A stretch of DNA of 64,000 bases from Defluviitalea saccharophila (GCF_038396635.1 NZ_CP121687.1:248001-312000), one strand, 5' to 3'. Counted from the first letter of the stretch, positions 8,618-18,042 are shown. The notes: generated by a model not told the origin, from the sequence alone. Program-made: numbers and translations.

Positions 8618-8656
8618 CCACCTTTCCTTATTAAAGGAAAGAGTGGTATTTTTTTT
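8618..8656 (+). terminator. Terminator of TRAP operon
   Basis: CCACCTTTCCTT pairs with AAGGAAAGAGTGG (one bulged A) and is followed by an eight-T run after TA. Confidence 0.9.
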
Positions 8657-8748
8657 GTTTAATCATTTTGAAGGATTTTGAAAAAATGTGTAGTATATAT
8701 TTAAATATAAGGTCTTTTATAAACATGTATGAATAGGTGGTGATAACA

Positions 8749-9759
8749 TTGCACCTTAGAGAAATTCAAGAGAAGAGAGAATTCGATTTTCTATGTCCAT
8801 ATGCAGTGAAAAGCAAGGAAAGCAAAGGAAGAGAATACGATGAACCTAAATGCGACATTAGAACAGATTTTCAAAGAGATCGTGATAGAATTCTTCACTG
8901 CAAAACCTTCAGGAGATTAAAACACAAAACTCAGGTGTTTATATCCCCAGAAGGAGATCACTACCGTACAAGACTTACTCATACATTAGAAGTTGCACAG
9001 ATTGCAAGGACCATTGCCCGGGCGTTATCTTTAAACGAAGATTTGACAGAGGCTATTGCTTTAGGGCATGATCTTGGCCATACTCCTTTTGGACATTCAG
9101 GAGAACATGTATTAAATGAAGTGTGTCCTATGGGATTTAGTCATAGCGAGCAGAGCCTTAGAGTTGTAGAATTTCTTGAACGAAATGGACAGGGATTAAA
9201 TCTTACTTGGGAAGTAAGAGACGGAATTATTAATCATCAAACAAAGGGGAATCCTAGTACTTTAGAAGGAAAGGTTGTTCAAATTTCGGATAAGATAGCA
9301 TACATCAATCATGATATTGATGATGCTATAAGAGGAAAAGTCATAAGAGAAGAGGATCTTCCGAAAGACTGTGTTGAAATTTTAGGGAATAGCTTCGGCG
9401 AAAGAATTAATACTATGATTATAAATGTAATTAATAACAGTATCGATCAGCCTGATATCAAAATGAGCGATGAAGTTGGGAAAATGATGAAGAAGCTGCG
9501 GGCATTTATGTTTGAAAATGTGTATATAGGCTCACAAGCAAAGAACCAAGAAAAAAAGGCACAATATATTGTAAAGCAGTTATACTGCTATTTTATTGAA
9601 CATCCTGAGAGTATTCCTAAAGAATTTTATTTGTATTATAAATCAGGGAATGCAACGAAAGAAAGAATCGTATGTGACTACATTGCGGGGATGACAGATC
9701 GATATGCCATTAGTAAATATTGTGAAATATATGTTCCCTCCTCGTGGAGTATATTGTAG
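8749..9759 (+). CDS. dgt: dNTP triphosphohydrolase, HD superfamily
   Basis: Deoxyguanosinetriphosphate triphosphohydrolase-like protein that would cleave dNTPs to deoxynucleosides and tripolyphosphate. The HD metal site is visible: His78 ([10 protein letters not shown]), His107-Asp108 ([11 protein letters not shown]) and a downstream Asp in [14 protein letters not shown] choose TTG at 8749 because AGGTGGTGAT precedes it at optimal distance; a GTG at 8737 lies within that ribosome site. This gives 336 residues. It heads the dgt-yaiI-dnaG-rpoD cluster, a common Clostridia order. The true dNTP preference is unknown. Confidence 0.93.
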   Translation: MHLREIQEKREFDFLCPYAVKSKESKGREYDEPKCDIRTDFQRDRDRILHCKTFRRLKHKTQVFISPEGDHYRTRLTHTLEVAQIARTIARALSLNEDLTEAIALGHDLGHTPFGHSGEHVLNEVCPMGFSHSEQSLRVVEFLERNGQGLNLTWEVRDGIINHQTKGNPSTLEGKVVQISDKIAYINHDIDDAIRGKVIREEDLPKDCVEILGNSFGERINTMIINVINNSIDQPDIKMSDEVGKMMKKLRAFMFENVYIGSQAKNQEKKAQYIVKQLYCYFIEHPESIPKEFYLYYKSGNATKERIVCDYIAGMTDRYAISKYCEIYVPSSWSIL

Positions 9760-9770
9760 GAGGGCATATC

Positions 9771-10217
9771 ATGAAGGATTTTAGAATTATTATTGATGGC
9801 GATAGTTGTCCCGTGTTAAAAATAATCGAAGAGATCTCAAAAGAATATAATATTAAAGCAATTATATTTTGCAGTTATTCTCATGTGCCTAATGAAAGAT
9901 TAGATATGGAGTATCTTATAGTAGATTCAGCTCCTCAGGCAGTAGATTTAGCCATCATAAATTATATTAAAAAAGATGATATCATAGTGACACAAGATTA
10001 CGGATTAGCTTCTATCGTTTTATCAAAGGGCGGAAGAGCAATTTCTCCTAGCGGCAATATTTATCGGGACCAACAGATTGATCTATTACTATATAACAGA
10101 CATTTAAACAGTGAAATAAGAAGAGCGGGTGGTCGCACAAAAGGACCACGAAAAAGAAATGAAATGGATAATATTAAATTTAAAAGGAATTTAATAAAAT
10201 TGATTCAAGAGTCTTAA
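9771..10217 (+). CDS. YaiI/YqxD family DUF188 protein
   Basis: 148-residue soluble protein of the UPF0178/DUF188 family, a PIN-like fold found next to dnaG in many Firmicutes. Near the start is IIDGDSCPV, matching the family's DADACPV motif, and DDIIVTQDYGLASIVLSKGG fits the conserved VTQDx2LA block. The C-terminus is basic (GGRTKGPRKRNE), suggesting nucleic-acid contact. ATG 9771 is chosen because AGGAGGG lies just upstream, overlapping the dgt stop; a longer frame from GTG 9744 would start within dgt. The biochemical function is not established. Confidence 0.85.
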   Translation: MKDFRIIIDGDSCPVLKIIEEISKEYNIKAIIFCSYSHVPNERLDMEYLIVDSAPQAVDLAIINYIKKDDIIVTQDYGLASIVLSKGGRAISPSGNIYRDQQIDLLLYNRHLNSEIRRAGGRTKGPRKRNEMDNIKFKRNLIKLIQES

Positions 10218-10295
10218 AACTAAAAGGTAAAATGATTAATAAAGTGGTCTTCATTGATGATTTTTTATATATTTTAAACAAATATGTTTTTGCTT

Positions 10296-10332
10296 AAAGG
10301 ATTTGCGAAAAATATGTCGAAACAAATATAAT
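10296..10332 (+). promoter_or_regulatory. Putative dual promoter upstream of dnaG
   Basis: TTGCGA (10303-10308), 18 bp, TATAAT (10327-10332) fits a sigma-A promoter. Overlapping it, AAAGGATTT (10296-10304) with GTCGAAACA (10316-10324) 11 bp later resembles the sigma-H pattern RnAGGAwww / RnnGAATww with two mismatches in the -10. Confidence 0.4.
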
Positions 10333-10367
10333 GTATTTTTATAGGTGCAAAAAGATAGGGGAGTCCC

Positions 10368-12179
10368 ATGTATTATTCAGAAGAAATCATAGAAGAAATT
10401 CGAAGCCAAAATAATTTGGTTGATGTAGTTTCTGAATATGTTAGATTACAAAGAAAGGGTAATTCATATTTTGGATTATGCCCCTTTCATAATGAAGATA
10501 CGGCTTCATTCTCAGTTAGCCCTGATAAACAAATGTATTATTGCTTTGGTTGTCAGGCGGGCGGAAATGTATTTACTTTTATTATGCAGATGGAAAATTT
10601 TAGTTTCATAGAAGCGATAAAACATTTAGCGGACAGAGCCCATATTGCTTTACCCCAGCCTGAGTATTCAGAAGAAATACGCAGAAAAATTGAAGAAAAG
10701 CAGGTATTGCTTGAAATACATAAGGAAACTGCTAAATATTTTTATGCGAATCTGCGTTCTCCGAGAGGACAACAGGCAAGTGAATATTTAATAAAGAGAA
10801 AGTTAAAAGAAAATATCCAAAAGCTGTTTGGAATAGGCTATTCAAATATGGATTTTGCTGATTTATATCAATACTTGTTATACAAAGGATATGATGAAGA
10901 GCTTATTGCAAAGAGCGGATTAGTCATACCAAAGAAAAAAGGTAAAGGATATGTGGACAGATTTAGAAACAGAATCATGTTTCCTATTTTTGATGTGCAT
11001 AATCAAATCATAGGTTTTGGTGGACGAGTATTGGATGATAGTCTGCCTAAATATATGAATTCGCCGGATACGCTTTTATTTGACAAAAGTAAAAATCTAT
11101 ATGGTCTCAATTATGCAAGAACTTCAGGCAAAAATCAAATTTTAATTGTTGAAGGCTATATGGATGTCATATCCCTATACCAGGCGGGATTTGAAAATGT
11201 AGTGGCTTCTCTTGGCACAGCTTTTACCCATCAACAAGCATCTTTACTAAAACGATACACAGGAGAAGTTGTTATAGTTTATGATAGTGATACAGCAGGA
11301 ACCAATGCTGCTCTAAGGGCGATACCTATTTTATCCTCTGCTGGATTGAAAATAAAAGTCGTTCAAGTACCCGGTGAGAAAGATCCGGATGACTACATTA
11401 AGCAAAATGGTCCCGAGGCCTTTCAACGATTGTTTGATCAAGCCATGGGAGCAGTAATGTTTCAAGTTTCTATTATAAGAAAAAAATATAATATTGAAGA
11501 TACTGAGCAAAAAATTAAATTTACCATGGAAGTGGCACAGCTGCTTTCAAAATTAGACAACGAGATTGAGCGAGATGTATATCTTCAGGAGATATCCAAT
11601 GATACAAAAATTTCTGCCCAATCTATTTTAAATGAAATAAAGAAATATAGAACGATTCAAAGAAGAAATACTAATACCATCAATCAATATTCAAAAAAGT
11701 TGGAAACTCAGCCTAAAGATCAATTTAAAACAAATCAAGCACCAAGCACTATGGATGAAAAGAATGGATTATATAAAGCTCAAAAAAATATTCTTAGTTT
11801 CCTTTATCATAATCCGTTACATTATCCCAAAATAAAGCCCCATCTATCTTATGAAGATTTTACTGATCCGGTATTAATGAAGGTGGCTCAATTAATGTAT
11901 GGGCAGTATGATAAAGGCTTAAATATTGAGCCTGCTGCGGTGATTAACCATTTTGAAGGTTTGAATGAGCAAAAGCAGGTTTCCAAGATCTTTGGAGAAG
12001 AAAAAAATAAAAACCAGGAATTTGATATTGAAAAGGCGGTAAACGATCAGATTAAATTAATCAAAAAAGCAAATATCGACAAAAGAAGCAGAAATGCAAC
12101 TGATATATATGAGATTCAATCTCTAATAGAGCAGAAAAAGCAGCTAGAAAAGTTGTATATTAACCTTATAAGTGGTTAA
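10368..12179 (+). CDS. dnaG: DNA primase
   Basis: Synthesises RNA primers at the replication fork in partnership with the replicative helicase. Domains in order: CHC2 zinc finger with Cys38-His41 and Cys59-Cys62, a catalytic core with the TOPRIM motif EGYMDV (Glu262) and VYDSDTAG (about 304-311), and a C-terminal helicase-interacting region. At 603 residues it has normal length. ATG 10368 is preceded by AGGGGAG. It is followed after 34 bp by rpoD, the classical dnaG-sigA pairing; no terminator lies between them. Confidence 0.98.
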   Translation: MYYSEEIIEEIRSQNNLVDVVSEYVRLQRKGNSYFGLCPFHNEDTASFSVSPDKQMYYCFGCQAGGNVFTFIMQMENFSFIEAIKHLADRAHIALPQPEYSEEIRRKIEEKQVLLEIHKETAKYFYANLRSPRGQQASEYLIKRKLKENIQKLFGIGYSNMDFADLYQYLLYKGYDEELIAKSGLVIPKKKGKGYVDRFRNRIMFPIFDVHNQIIGFGGRVLDDSLPKYMNSPDTLLFDKSKNLYGLNYARTSGKNQILIVEGYMDVISLYQAGFENVVASLGTAFTHQQASLLKRYTGEVVIVYDSDTAGTNAALRAIPILSSAGLKIKVVQVPGEKDPDDYIKQNGPEAFQRLFDQAMGAVMFQVSIIRKKYNIEDTEQKIKFTMEVAQLLSKLDNEIERDVYLQEISNDTKISAQSILNEIKKYRTIQRRNTNTINQYSKKLETQPKDQFKTNQAPSTMDEKNGLYKAQKNILSFLYHNPLHYPKIKPHLSYEDFTDPVLMKVAQLMYGQYDKGLNIEPAAVINHFEGLNEQKQVSKIFGEEKNKNQEFDIEKAVNDQIKLIKKANIDKRSRNATDIYEIQSLIEQKKQLEKLYINLISG

Positions 12180-12213
12180 AATAGTAGACAGGTGAGGAAA
12201 GGATGGATTCTGC

Positions 12214-13287
12214 GTGAAAACAAGCGAACAAACCAAATTTTTGACCCGTGTGAAGGAATTGGTCGCATTAGGTAAACAAAAAAAAGGTGTGCTCGAATAT
12301 AAAGAGATTATGGATCATTTTTCCGATATGGAACTGGAGCCAGAACAAATCGAAAAAATCTATGAATATCTTGAGCGACAAAATATTGATGTTTTAGGAA
12401 ATATCGAAGAAGAAGAAGAACCTGAAAATGACTTGGATTTAAGTCTTCCAGAAGGAATTAATATCGACGACCCTGTACGGATGTATTTAAAAGAAATTGG
12501 TAAAGTGCCTCTTCTTTCTGCAGAAGAAGAAATAGAGCTGGCCAGAAGAATGGAAGAAGGAGACCCTGAAGCTAAAAGAAAATTAGCAGAAGCCAATCTT
12601 AGACTGGTTGTTAGTATTGCAAAGCGTTATGTAGGTCGTGGGATGTTATTCTTGGACTTAATTCAAGAAGGTAATTTAGGGCTTATTAAAGCTGTAGAAA
12701 AGTTCGATTATGGCAAAGGATTTAAGTTTAGTACATATGCAACTTGGTGGATTCGTCAGGCAATTACAAGAGCTATAGCAGATCAGGCAAGAACCATAAG
12801 AATTCCTGTTCACATGGTAGAAACAATTAATAAATTGATTCGTGTTTCAAGACAACTTCTTCAAGAATTAGGCCGTGAGCCTCAGCCCGAAGAAATTGCA
12901 AAAGAATTAAATATGCCCGTTTCTAAAGTAAGAGAAATCATTAAAATTGCTCAAGAACCTGTTTCATTGGAGACTCCTATAGGAGAAGAAGAAGACAGCC
13001 ACCTTGGAGATTTTATTCCTGATGAGGATGTACCTGTTCCCGCTGAAGCTGCAGCTTTTACTCTTCTTAAAGAACAATTGATCGATGTTCTGGATACATT
13101 AACCGATCGTGAGCAAAAAGTACTTCGTCTTAGATTTGGATTGGACGATGGAAGAGCAAGGACACTCGAAGAAGTTGGTAAGGAATTTAATGTAACTCGG
13201 GAACGTATTAGACAAATTGAAGCAAAGGCCTTAAGGAAACTAAGACATCCAAGCAGAAGCAAAAAACTAAAAGATTATTTGGAATAG
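12214..13287 (+). CDS. rpoD: RNA polymerase primary sigma factor
   Basis: Housekeeping sigma factor (SigA, sigma-70 family group 1) of 357 residues; it lacks the long non-conserved insert of proteobacterial RpoD, as usual for Firmicutes. Region 1.2 begins at [17 protein letters not shown], region 2.4 is around [16 protein letters not shown] (about 172-187), and the -35-recognising helix-turn-helix is [20 protein letters not shown] near 318-337. The start is GTG at 12214 with AGGAAAGG upstream; the nearer ATG at 12203 is out of frame and meets a stop at once. Terminated directly after the gene. Confidence 0.98.
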   Translation: MKTSEQTKFLTRVKELVALGKQKKGVLEYKEIMDHFSDMELEPEQIEKIYEYLERQNIDVLGNIEEEEEPENDLDLSLPEGINIDDPVRMYLKEIGKVPLLSAEEEIELARRMEEGDPEAKRKLAEANLRLVVSIAKRYVGRGMLFLDLIQEGNLGLIKAVEKFDYGKGFKFSTYATWWIRQAITRAIADQARTIRIPVHMVETINKLIRVSRQLLQELGREPQPEEIAKELNMPVSKVREIIKIAQEPVSLETPIGEEEDSHLGDFIPDEDVPVPAEAAAFTLLKEQLIDVLDTLTDREQKVLRLRFGLDDGRARTLEEVGKEFNVTRERIRQIEAKALRKLRHPSRSKKLKDYLE

Positions 13288-13313
13288 AAGTTGAGTGGAA
13301 TCAACTTCTTTTT
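13287..13313 (+). terminator. Terminator of rpoD
   Basis: GAAGTTGA and TCAACTTC form an 8-bp stem ending in TTTTT; the stem starts on the last base of the rpoD stop codon. Confidence 0.85.
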
Positions 13314-13348
13314 CATATGGTTAAATTTATTAATTAAAGGAGAGACAT

Positions 13349-14038
13349 ATGGAGTTATCAAAACGTTTATACACCATTGCACAGCAAGTGCCTAAAGGTG
13401 CTGTTGTCGCAGACATAGGGACAGATCATGGGTATATCCCTATTTATTTATATAAAGAAAACATTATAAAAAAGGCTATAGCAACCGACATCAATAAAGG
13501 TCCTCTTCAACGGGCAGAACAAAATATCAAAGCTCATCATGCAGAAAAAGCAATAGAAACCAGGTTAGGAAACGGATTGGAGCCCATTCAGCCTAATGAA
13601 ACAGATACCCTTATTCTGGCAGGAATGGGAGGAATGTTGATTATTGATATTTTAAACAATTGCCCTGATCTTGTAAAGGGAGTAAATAGAATTATTCTTC
13701 AGCCCCAATTGGATCAAAAAGAAATAAGACAATACCTGCACAAAATCCATTTTAAAATTATAAACGAAGAAATTATTTATGAAGATAATAAATACTACTG
13801 GATTATTACAGCAGAACCCGGAAATGAAGAATATAACGATATAAAATACTATCTATTTGGTAAAAAACTTTTGGAAGAAAGAAATCCCATTTTAATGAAG
13901 TATATTGAAGAAAAACTCATACAATTAAGAAATATATTAGAAAAGTTAAAGGAAACTTCTACTCAAAATACTCTTAGACGTATAAATGAAATAGAACAAG
14001 AGATTAAGCTGTTTGAGGAGGCGTGGGAATGTCTTTAA
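13349..14038 (+). CDS. trmK: tRNA (adenine(22)-N1)-methyltransferase
   Basis: Class I SAM-dependent methyltransferase of the TrmK/YqfN family, which makes m1A22 in tRNA. The SAM-binding motif VVADIGTDHGYIPI lies at 19-32, and LILAGMGGMLI near 88-98 corresponds to the conserved loop of the active site. A C-terminal coiled-coil-like stretch (about 185-225) is rich in Glu and Lys, as in B. subtilis TrmK. 229 residues, normal. Start ATG 13349 with AAAGGAGAG. Its end overlaps the next gene by 10 bp; the trmK-Nif3 pair downstream of rpoD is widely conserved. Confidence 0.92.
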   Translation: MELSKRLYTIAQQVPKGAVVADIGTDHGYIPIYLYKENIIKKAIATDINKGPLQRAEQNIKAHHAEKAIETRLGNGLEPIQPNETDTLILAGMGGMLIIDILNNCPDLVKGVNRIILQPQLDQKEIRQYLHKIHFKIINEEIIYEDNKYYWIITAEPGNEEYNDIKYYLFGKKLLEERNPILMKYIEEKLIQLRNILEKLKETSTQNTLRRINEIEQEIKLFEEAWECL

Positions 14039-14847
14039 CATGCAAAAGAATAATCGAAGAATTAAACAAATTGGCTCCGGAGTATTTAGCAGAAGAATGG
14101 GATAATGTAGGATTAATGCTTGGTGATATGGAGCAAGAGGTACGGCGAATTCTGATCGCTTTAGACGCCATACCAGAGGTTATTAAGGAAGCCATCGAAG
14201 AAAAAGTGGATTTAATTATTACCCATCATCCTTTTATTTTTAAACCGATCAAACATATTCGCAAAGATCATGTTCTAGGAAAAAGCATATATGACCTGAT
14301 ACAAAATAATATTGCCTTATATTCAGCCCATACCAATTTGGACATTGCATTTGGAGGAACAAATGATGTACTCGCTCAAATCCTGGAATTGGAGAATATA
14401 ACGGTTCTATCGGAATTAGATTTAAAAAGCCGAAATAGTGAAGAAAAATACGGCATGGGTAGAATTGGGACTGTAAAAAGAAGCTATACTCTGGATGAAT
14501 TTGCAAGGTTTGTTCAAGGCAAACTGAAACTGCCAAACATAAGAATAGTTGGAGAATCGAATCATATAATTAATAAAGTTGCATTGACGACGGGAAGCGG
14601 TGTATCCTATCTTCAGGATGCTGTCAATAAAAAAGCAGATGTATTTATAACGGGAGATGTTAAATTCCACGATGCCCAAAGAGCACTTCAACTGGGTATT
14701 GCTCTGATCGATGCCGGTCATTACGGAACAGAAAATATCATCGTACCTATTCTTAAAGAATATTTGGAAAAACTTAAGGAGCCGGAGCATTCACTGGAAA
14801 TCTTAACTTCTAAAGTAAACGGTGAGCCTTTTAGAATTAATATCTAA
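14029..14847 (+). CDS. Nif3-like dinuclear metal centre protein (YqfO family)
   Basis: 272 residues, Nif3/DUF34 family, annotated in some databases as GTP cyclohydrolase 1 type 2, although true activity is uncertain. Metal ligands are visible: His66-His67 in ITHHPFIFK, SAHTNLDIAFGG near residue 100, and DAGHYGTEN near the end. This is the short form; the extra PII-like domain found inserted in B. subtilis YqfO is largely absent. ATG 14029 is chosen over an in-frame GTG at 14023, because GAGGAGG sits 7 nt before it. Overlaps trmK by 10 bp, hence probably coupled. Confidence 0.9.
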   Translation: MSLTCKRIIEELNKLAPEYLAEEWDNVGLMLGDMEQEVRRILIALDAIPEVIKEAIEEKVDLIITHHPFIFKPIKHIRKDHVLGKSIYDLIQNNIALYSAHTNLDIAFGGTNDVLAQILELENITVLSELDLKSRNSEEKYGMGRIGTVKRSYTLDEFARFVQGKLKLPNIRIVGESNHIINKVALTTGSGVSYLQDAVNKKADVFITGDVKFHDAQRALQLGIALIDAGHYGTENIIVPILKEYLEKLKEPEHSLEILTSKVNGEPFRINI

Positions 14848-14864
14848 ATAGCGGGAGGGGAAAT

Positions 14865-16541
14865 ATGATGGATCAAACGAGGGACCCAAGCAATATACAC
14901 GTTACTTTTCCTAATGGAGAAATAAAAACATATCAAAGAGGAATTAAACTCCAGGAAATCGCTCAAGATGTGCAGGATCGTTACCCAGCTACTATTGTAG
15001 CTGTCAAAATTAATAATAAGATAAAAGAGTTAAGAAATGAACTTAAGGAAGATTGCGATATCGAATTCATTGATTTGACGACCACTGACGGGATGAGGAT
15101 TTACCAAAGAAGTGTATCTTTTTTACTTGTGTATGCAGTAAAAGAATTAATGAAAGACGGGAATGTGATGATTCATCATTCCATGGGCCCGGGGTTCTAT
15201 TGTGAATTATCAGGAGCACCAGATTTATCCGAAGAACTTTTAGCCGAAATTGAAAAGAAGATGAAAGCAACGGTGGATCAAGATCTACCCTTTGAAAAAA
15301 TGTCCATTCCTCTGGAAGAAGCGATGAAAATCTTTGAGCGAAATGGTATGGACGATAAGAGAAATTTATTTAAATACAGAAGATCTTCAATGGTAAATTT
15401 GTATCAGTTGGGATGGCTCAAAAATTATTTTTACGGGTATATGGTGCCTAGTACGGGATACCTTAAATATTTTAAATTGATTTATCATCCTCCTGGATTT
15501 ATATTACAATTTCCTACTAAAAAAGAACCAACAAAAGTTCCGGAATTCCATCCATTAAAAAAGCTTTCTCAAATTTTCCTGGAATATGAAAGATGGGGCA
15601 GCATTTTAAGAGTGGACACGGTTGGAGCATTAAATGATATAATAGCCGATCAGGAAATCGGAGGACTGATTAGAATTTCAGAAGCTCTCCATGAAAAGAA
15701 AATTGCTCAAATCGCTGATAAAATTGCAGAAAAAAGGGATACTATAGGAATTGTTTTAATAGCAGGACCTTCTTCATCTGGGAAAACCACTTTTGCCCAA
15801 AGGCTTGCGATACAACTCCGTGTAAATGGTATGCGCCCCCATGCCCTTTCAATAGATGATTATTTTGTAGATCGAGAACATACCCCTAGAGATGAAAACG
15901 GTGAATATGATTTTGAGGCTTTAGAAGCCATAGATATAGAAAAATTTAACCAGGATTTATCAAAGCTTTTAAAGGGGGAAATCGTTGAAATACCATCTTT
16001 TAATTTTAAAAATGGAAAAAGAGAATACAAGGGCAGAAAAATAAAAATGGATACCAATGATGTCCTTGTTATTGAAGGCATCCATGGATTAAATGAAAAA
16101 TTAACAGCAGATATTCCAAAAGAGAATAAATTTAAAATTTATATCAGTGCACTGACGCAGCTTAATCTGGATGACCATAATAGAATACCAACAACAGACG
16201 TAAGGCTCTTAAGAAGGATCGTCAGGGATAACCTATACCGTGGAACCGATGCAGAGAGAACCATTGAGTTATGGCCTTCTGTAAGAAGAGGAGAAGAAAA
16301 AAATATATTCCCATTTCAAGAAGAAGCGGATGTTATGTTTAATTCGGCATTGATTTATGAATTAGCAGTGTTAAAACAATATGCGGAACCACTGTTATTT
16401 AAAATAGATCCCAAGTCTAAATGCTATTCGGAAGCTAAACGACTATTTAAGTTCTTGGATTATTTCTTAGGGGTAAGCAGTGAAGCCGTACCACAGAACT
16501 CGATTATAAGAGAATTTATCGGAGGAAGCTGTTTTCATTAG
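14865..16541 (+). CDS. TGS-domain nucleoside (uridine-like) kinase
   Basis: 558 residues with an unusual domain mix: an N-terminal TGS domain (ITHVTFPNG-like start, about 8-75), a region resembling the second editing-type domain of threonyl-tRNA synthetase (HHSMGPGFYCEL near 105), then a P-loop kinase domain with GPSSSGKTT at 301-309 and DDYFVDREHTPRDENGEYDFE, typical of uridine kinase / phosphoribulokinase relatives. Proteins of this design are found in Clostridia and Thermotogae and are annotated as nucleoside kinases; the physiological substrate is not clear. ATG 14865 follows GGGAGGGGAAAT; ATG 14868 is an alternative. Followed directly by the rnpB promoter. Confidence 0.88.
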   Translation: MMDQTRDPSNIHVTFPNGEIKTYQRGIKLQEIAQDVQDRYPATIVAVKINNKIKELRNELKEDCDIEFIDLTTTDGMRIYQRSVSFLLVYAVKELMKDGNVMIHHSMGPGFYCELSGAPDLSEELLAEIEKKMKATVDQDLPFEKMSIPLEEAMKIFERNGMDDKRNLFKYRRSSMVNLYQLGWLKNYFYGYMVPSTGYLKYFKLIYHPPGFILQFPTKKEPTKVPEFHPLKKLSQIFLEYERWGSILRVDTVGALNDIIADQEIGGLIRISEALHEKKIAQIADKIAEKRDTIGIVLIAGPSSSGKTTFAQRLAIQLRVNGMRPHALSIDDYFVDREHTPRDENGEYDFEALEAIDIEKFNQDLSKLLKGEIVEIPSFNFKNGKREYKGRKIKMDTNDVLVIEGIHGLNEKLTADIPKENKFKIYISALTQLNLDDHNRIPTTDVRLLRRIVRDNLYRGTDAERTIELWPSVRRGEEKNIFPFQEEADVMFNSALIYELAVLKQYAEPLLFKIDPKSKCYSEAKRLFKFLDYFLGVSSEAVPQNSIIREFIGGSCFH

Positions 16542-16553
16542 AAAAAATTTCAT

Positions 16554-16582
16554 TTGACCATATCTGGTCATTATGATAATAT
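16554..16582 (+). promoter_or_regulatory. rnpB promoter
   Basis: TTGACC (16554-16559), 17 bp, TAATAT (16577-16582), about 20 bp before the RNA's 5' end. A perfect palindrome TGACCATATCTGGTCA (16555-16570) overlaps the -35 box and spacer and could be an operator. Confidence 0.6.
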
Positions 16583-16601
16583 ATTAAAGCTAAATAAATA
16601 A

Positions 16602-16951
16602 AGTGAGTAAGTCAGACGGTCGCGAGTACAGTACCGAAAGGTCGTACTTGAGGAAAGTCCGAGCTCCGTAGGGCAGGGTGCTGGGTAATACCCAGTGGAG
16701 GCGACTCTAAGGAAAGTGCAACAGAAATAAACCGCCAGTTTTACTGGTAAGGATGGAAAGGTGAGGTAAGAGCTCACCGCTCCTTAGGTGACTAAGGAGG
16801 CTCTGTAAACCCCACCCGGAGCAAAACCGTATAGGGGAACATATGTGGTTGCCCGCCACGTTCCCGGGTAGGTTGCTTGAGCGTATAGGTAACTATACGT
16901 CGAGATAGATGACCGTTTAATACAGAACTCGGCTTATAGATTTGCTCACTT
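16602..16951 (+). ncRNA. rnpB: RNase P RNA, class A
   Basis: Catalytic RNA that trims the 5' leaders of pre-tRNA. About 350 nt. Recognised from GAGGAAAGTCCGAGCTCC (CR-I), GGAAAGTGCAACAGAAA, ACCCGGAGCAAAACC and ACAGAACTCGGCTTATAG (CR-V). The ends AGTGAG and CTCACT pair to close helix P1. The layout is ancestral class A, as in Clostridia, not the Bacillus class B. In helix P4 the usual CCGGG/CCCGG is CCGAG/CTCGG, a compensatory pair change. Ends are set from the P1 pairing and may be off by a few bases. Confidence 0.95.
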
Positions 16952-16963
16952 TAAAATGTGATA

Positions 16964-16998
16964 AACACTGGCTTTTATGCTGGTGTTTTTTGTTTTTT
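16964..16998 (+). terminator. Terminator of rnpB
   Basis: AACACTGGC pairs with GCTGGTGTT (two G-U) across a six-base loop, followed by two T-runs. Confidence 0.8.
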
Positions 16999-17045
16999 AA
17001 ATTGTTTTTTAAAAGCTAATTTAGACCCAAAAATCTAATACATTC

Positions 17046-17073
17046 TTGTATATTTTTAGAATTATGATATAAT
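17046..17073 (+). promoter_or_regulatory. metF promoter
   Basis: TTGTAT, 16 bp, TATAAT, 35 bp before the metF start codon; no SAM riboswitch or T-box is seen in the short leader. Confidence 0.6.
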
Positions 17074-17107
17074 AGTAAAAATTTAAAGAAGATTGAGGAG
17101 GGGAAAA

Positions 17108-17980
17108 ATGAAATTATCTCAAATATACTCATCTGATACTAGACGGATCTCTTTTGAAGTTTTTCCGCCTAAGCCTGATATTCCTATAGATACAGTTTTT
17201 GATACTATTTCGGGACTCAAAAAATTGAATCCTTCTTATATTAGCGTTACATACGGAGCTGGGGGCTCCAGCAGGGGAAGAACAGTCGAAATTGCATCAA
17301 AAATAAAAAACGAATACGGTCTGGAAGCTATGGCTCATTTGACCTGCGCAGGACACACAAAGGCGGATATAGATTATATTTTAGAAGATTTAAAACAAAA
17401 AGGGATTGAAAATATACTAGCCCTTAGAGGAGATCCACCGATCAATCAGCCGGATTTTGATTATAATAAAAATGATTTTCGCTATGCGGTAGAGTTAATC
17501 GAGTACATAAAAAGCAAAGGTGACTTCTCTATAGCAGCTGCAGCATATCCTGAAGGACATAAAGACAGTAAAAGTATTACCAAAGATTGGTGTTATTTAA
17601 AAGAGAAAGTCGATGCAGGGGTTGATGTCTTAATCACCCAATTATTCTTTGACAATCGAATTTTCTATCACTTTATGGAAGATATTACTAAGCTGGGCAT
17701 TCATTGTCCGGTAATCCCCGGCATCATGCCAATTTTTAACAGCAAACAAATTAAGAGAATTATATCCTTATGCGGTTCTTCTATGCCGGGAGAGTTGTTA
17801 ATAATGCTGGATAAATATGGATATTCTCAAGAGGATTTAAGAAAAGCAGGCATAGACTATGCAATCCGTCAGATTCAAGATCTTTTAGATCATGGTGTTT
17901 TGGGGATTCATTTAGAACCTATGAATCGTCCAGCCTTGGCAGAAGAAATTATTAAGGGATTGAATTACAAATTTAATTAA
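17108..17980 (+). CDS. metF: Methylenetetrahydrofolate reductase
   Basis: Reduces 5,10-methylene-THF to 5-methyl-THF for methionine synthesis, or in acetogens acts in the Wood-Ljungdahl methyl branch. 290 residues, normal. FEVFPPKPD at the start (catalytic Glu), YISVTYGAGGS, HLTCAGHT and ILALRGDPP are the classical MetF/FAD-binding motifs of the TIM barrel. ATG 17108 is set by GAGGAGGGG; the frame is open further up to a TTG that falls within that ribosome site. It has its own promoter, and no methionine or acetyl-CoA-pathway genes are adjacent, so the route it serves cannot be decided here. Confidence 0.95.
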   Translation: MKLSQIYSSDTRRISFEVFPPKPDIPIDTVFDTISGLKKLNPSYISVTYGAGGSSRGRTVEIASKIKNEYGLEAMAHLTCAGHTKADIDYILEDLKQKGIENILALRGDPPINQPDFDYNKNDFRYAVELIEYIKSKGDFSIAAAAYPEGHKDSKSITKDWCYLKEKVDAGVDVLITQLFFDNRIFYHFMEDITKLGIHCPVIPGIMPIFNSKQIKRIISLCGSSMPGELLIMLDKYGYSQEDLRKAGIDYAIRQIQDLLDHGVLGIHLEPMNRPALAEEIIKGLNYKFN

Positions 17981-18042
17981 GCGAATAGATTATTTTCTGT
18001 AGTATATACTAAAGATGAAATTAATTTAAAGGAGTGTATACT

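Noticed and set aside
8059-8634. 191-codon plus-strand frame inside the TRAP permease gene
   Set aside because: Cys-, Tyr- and Ser-rich translation without a family pattern, wholly inside a well-matched gene in another frame.
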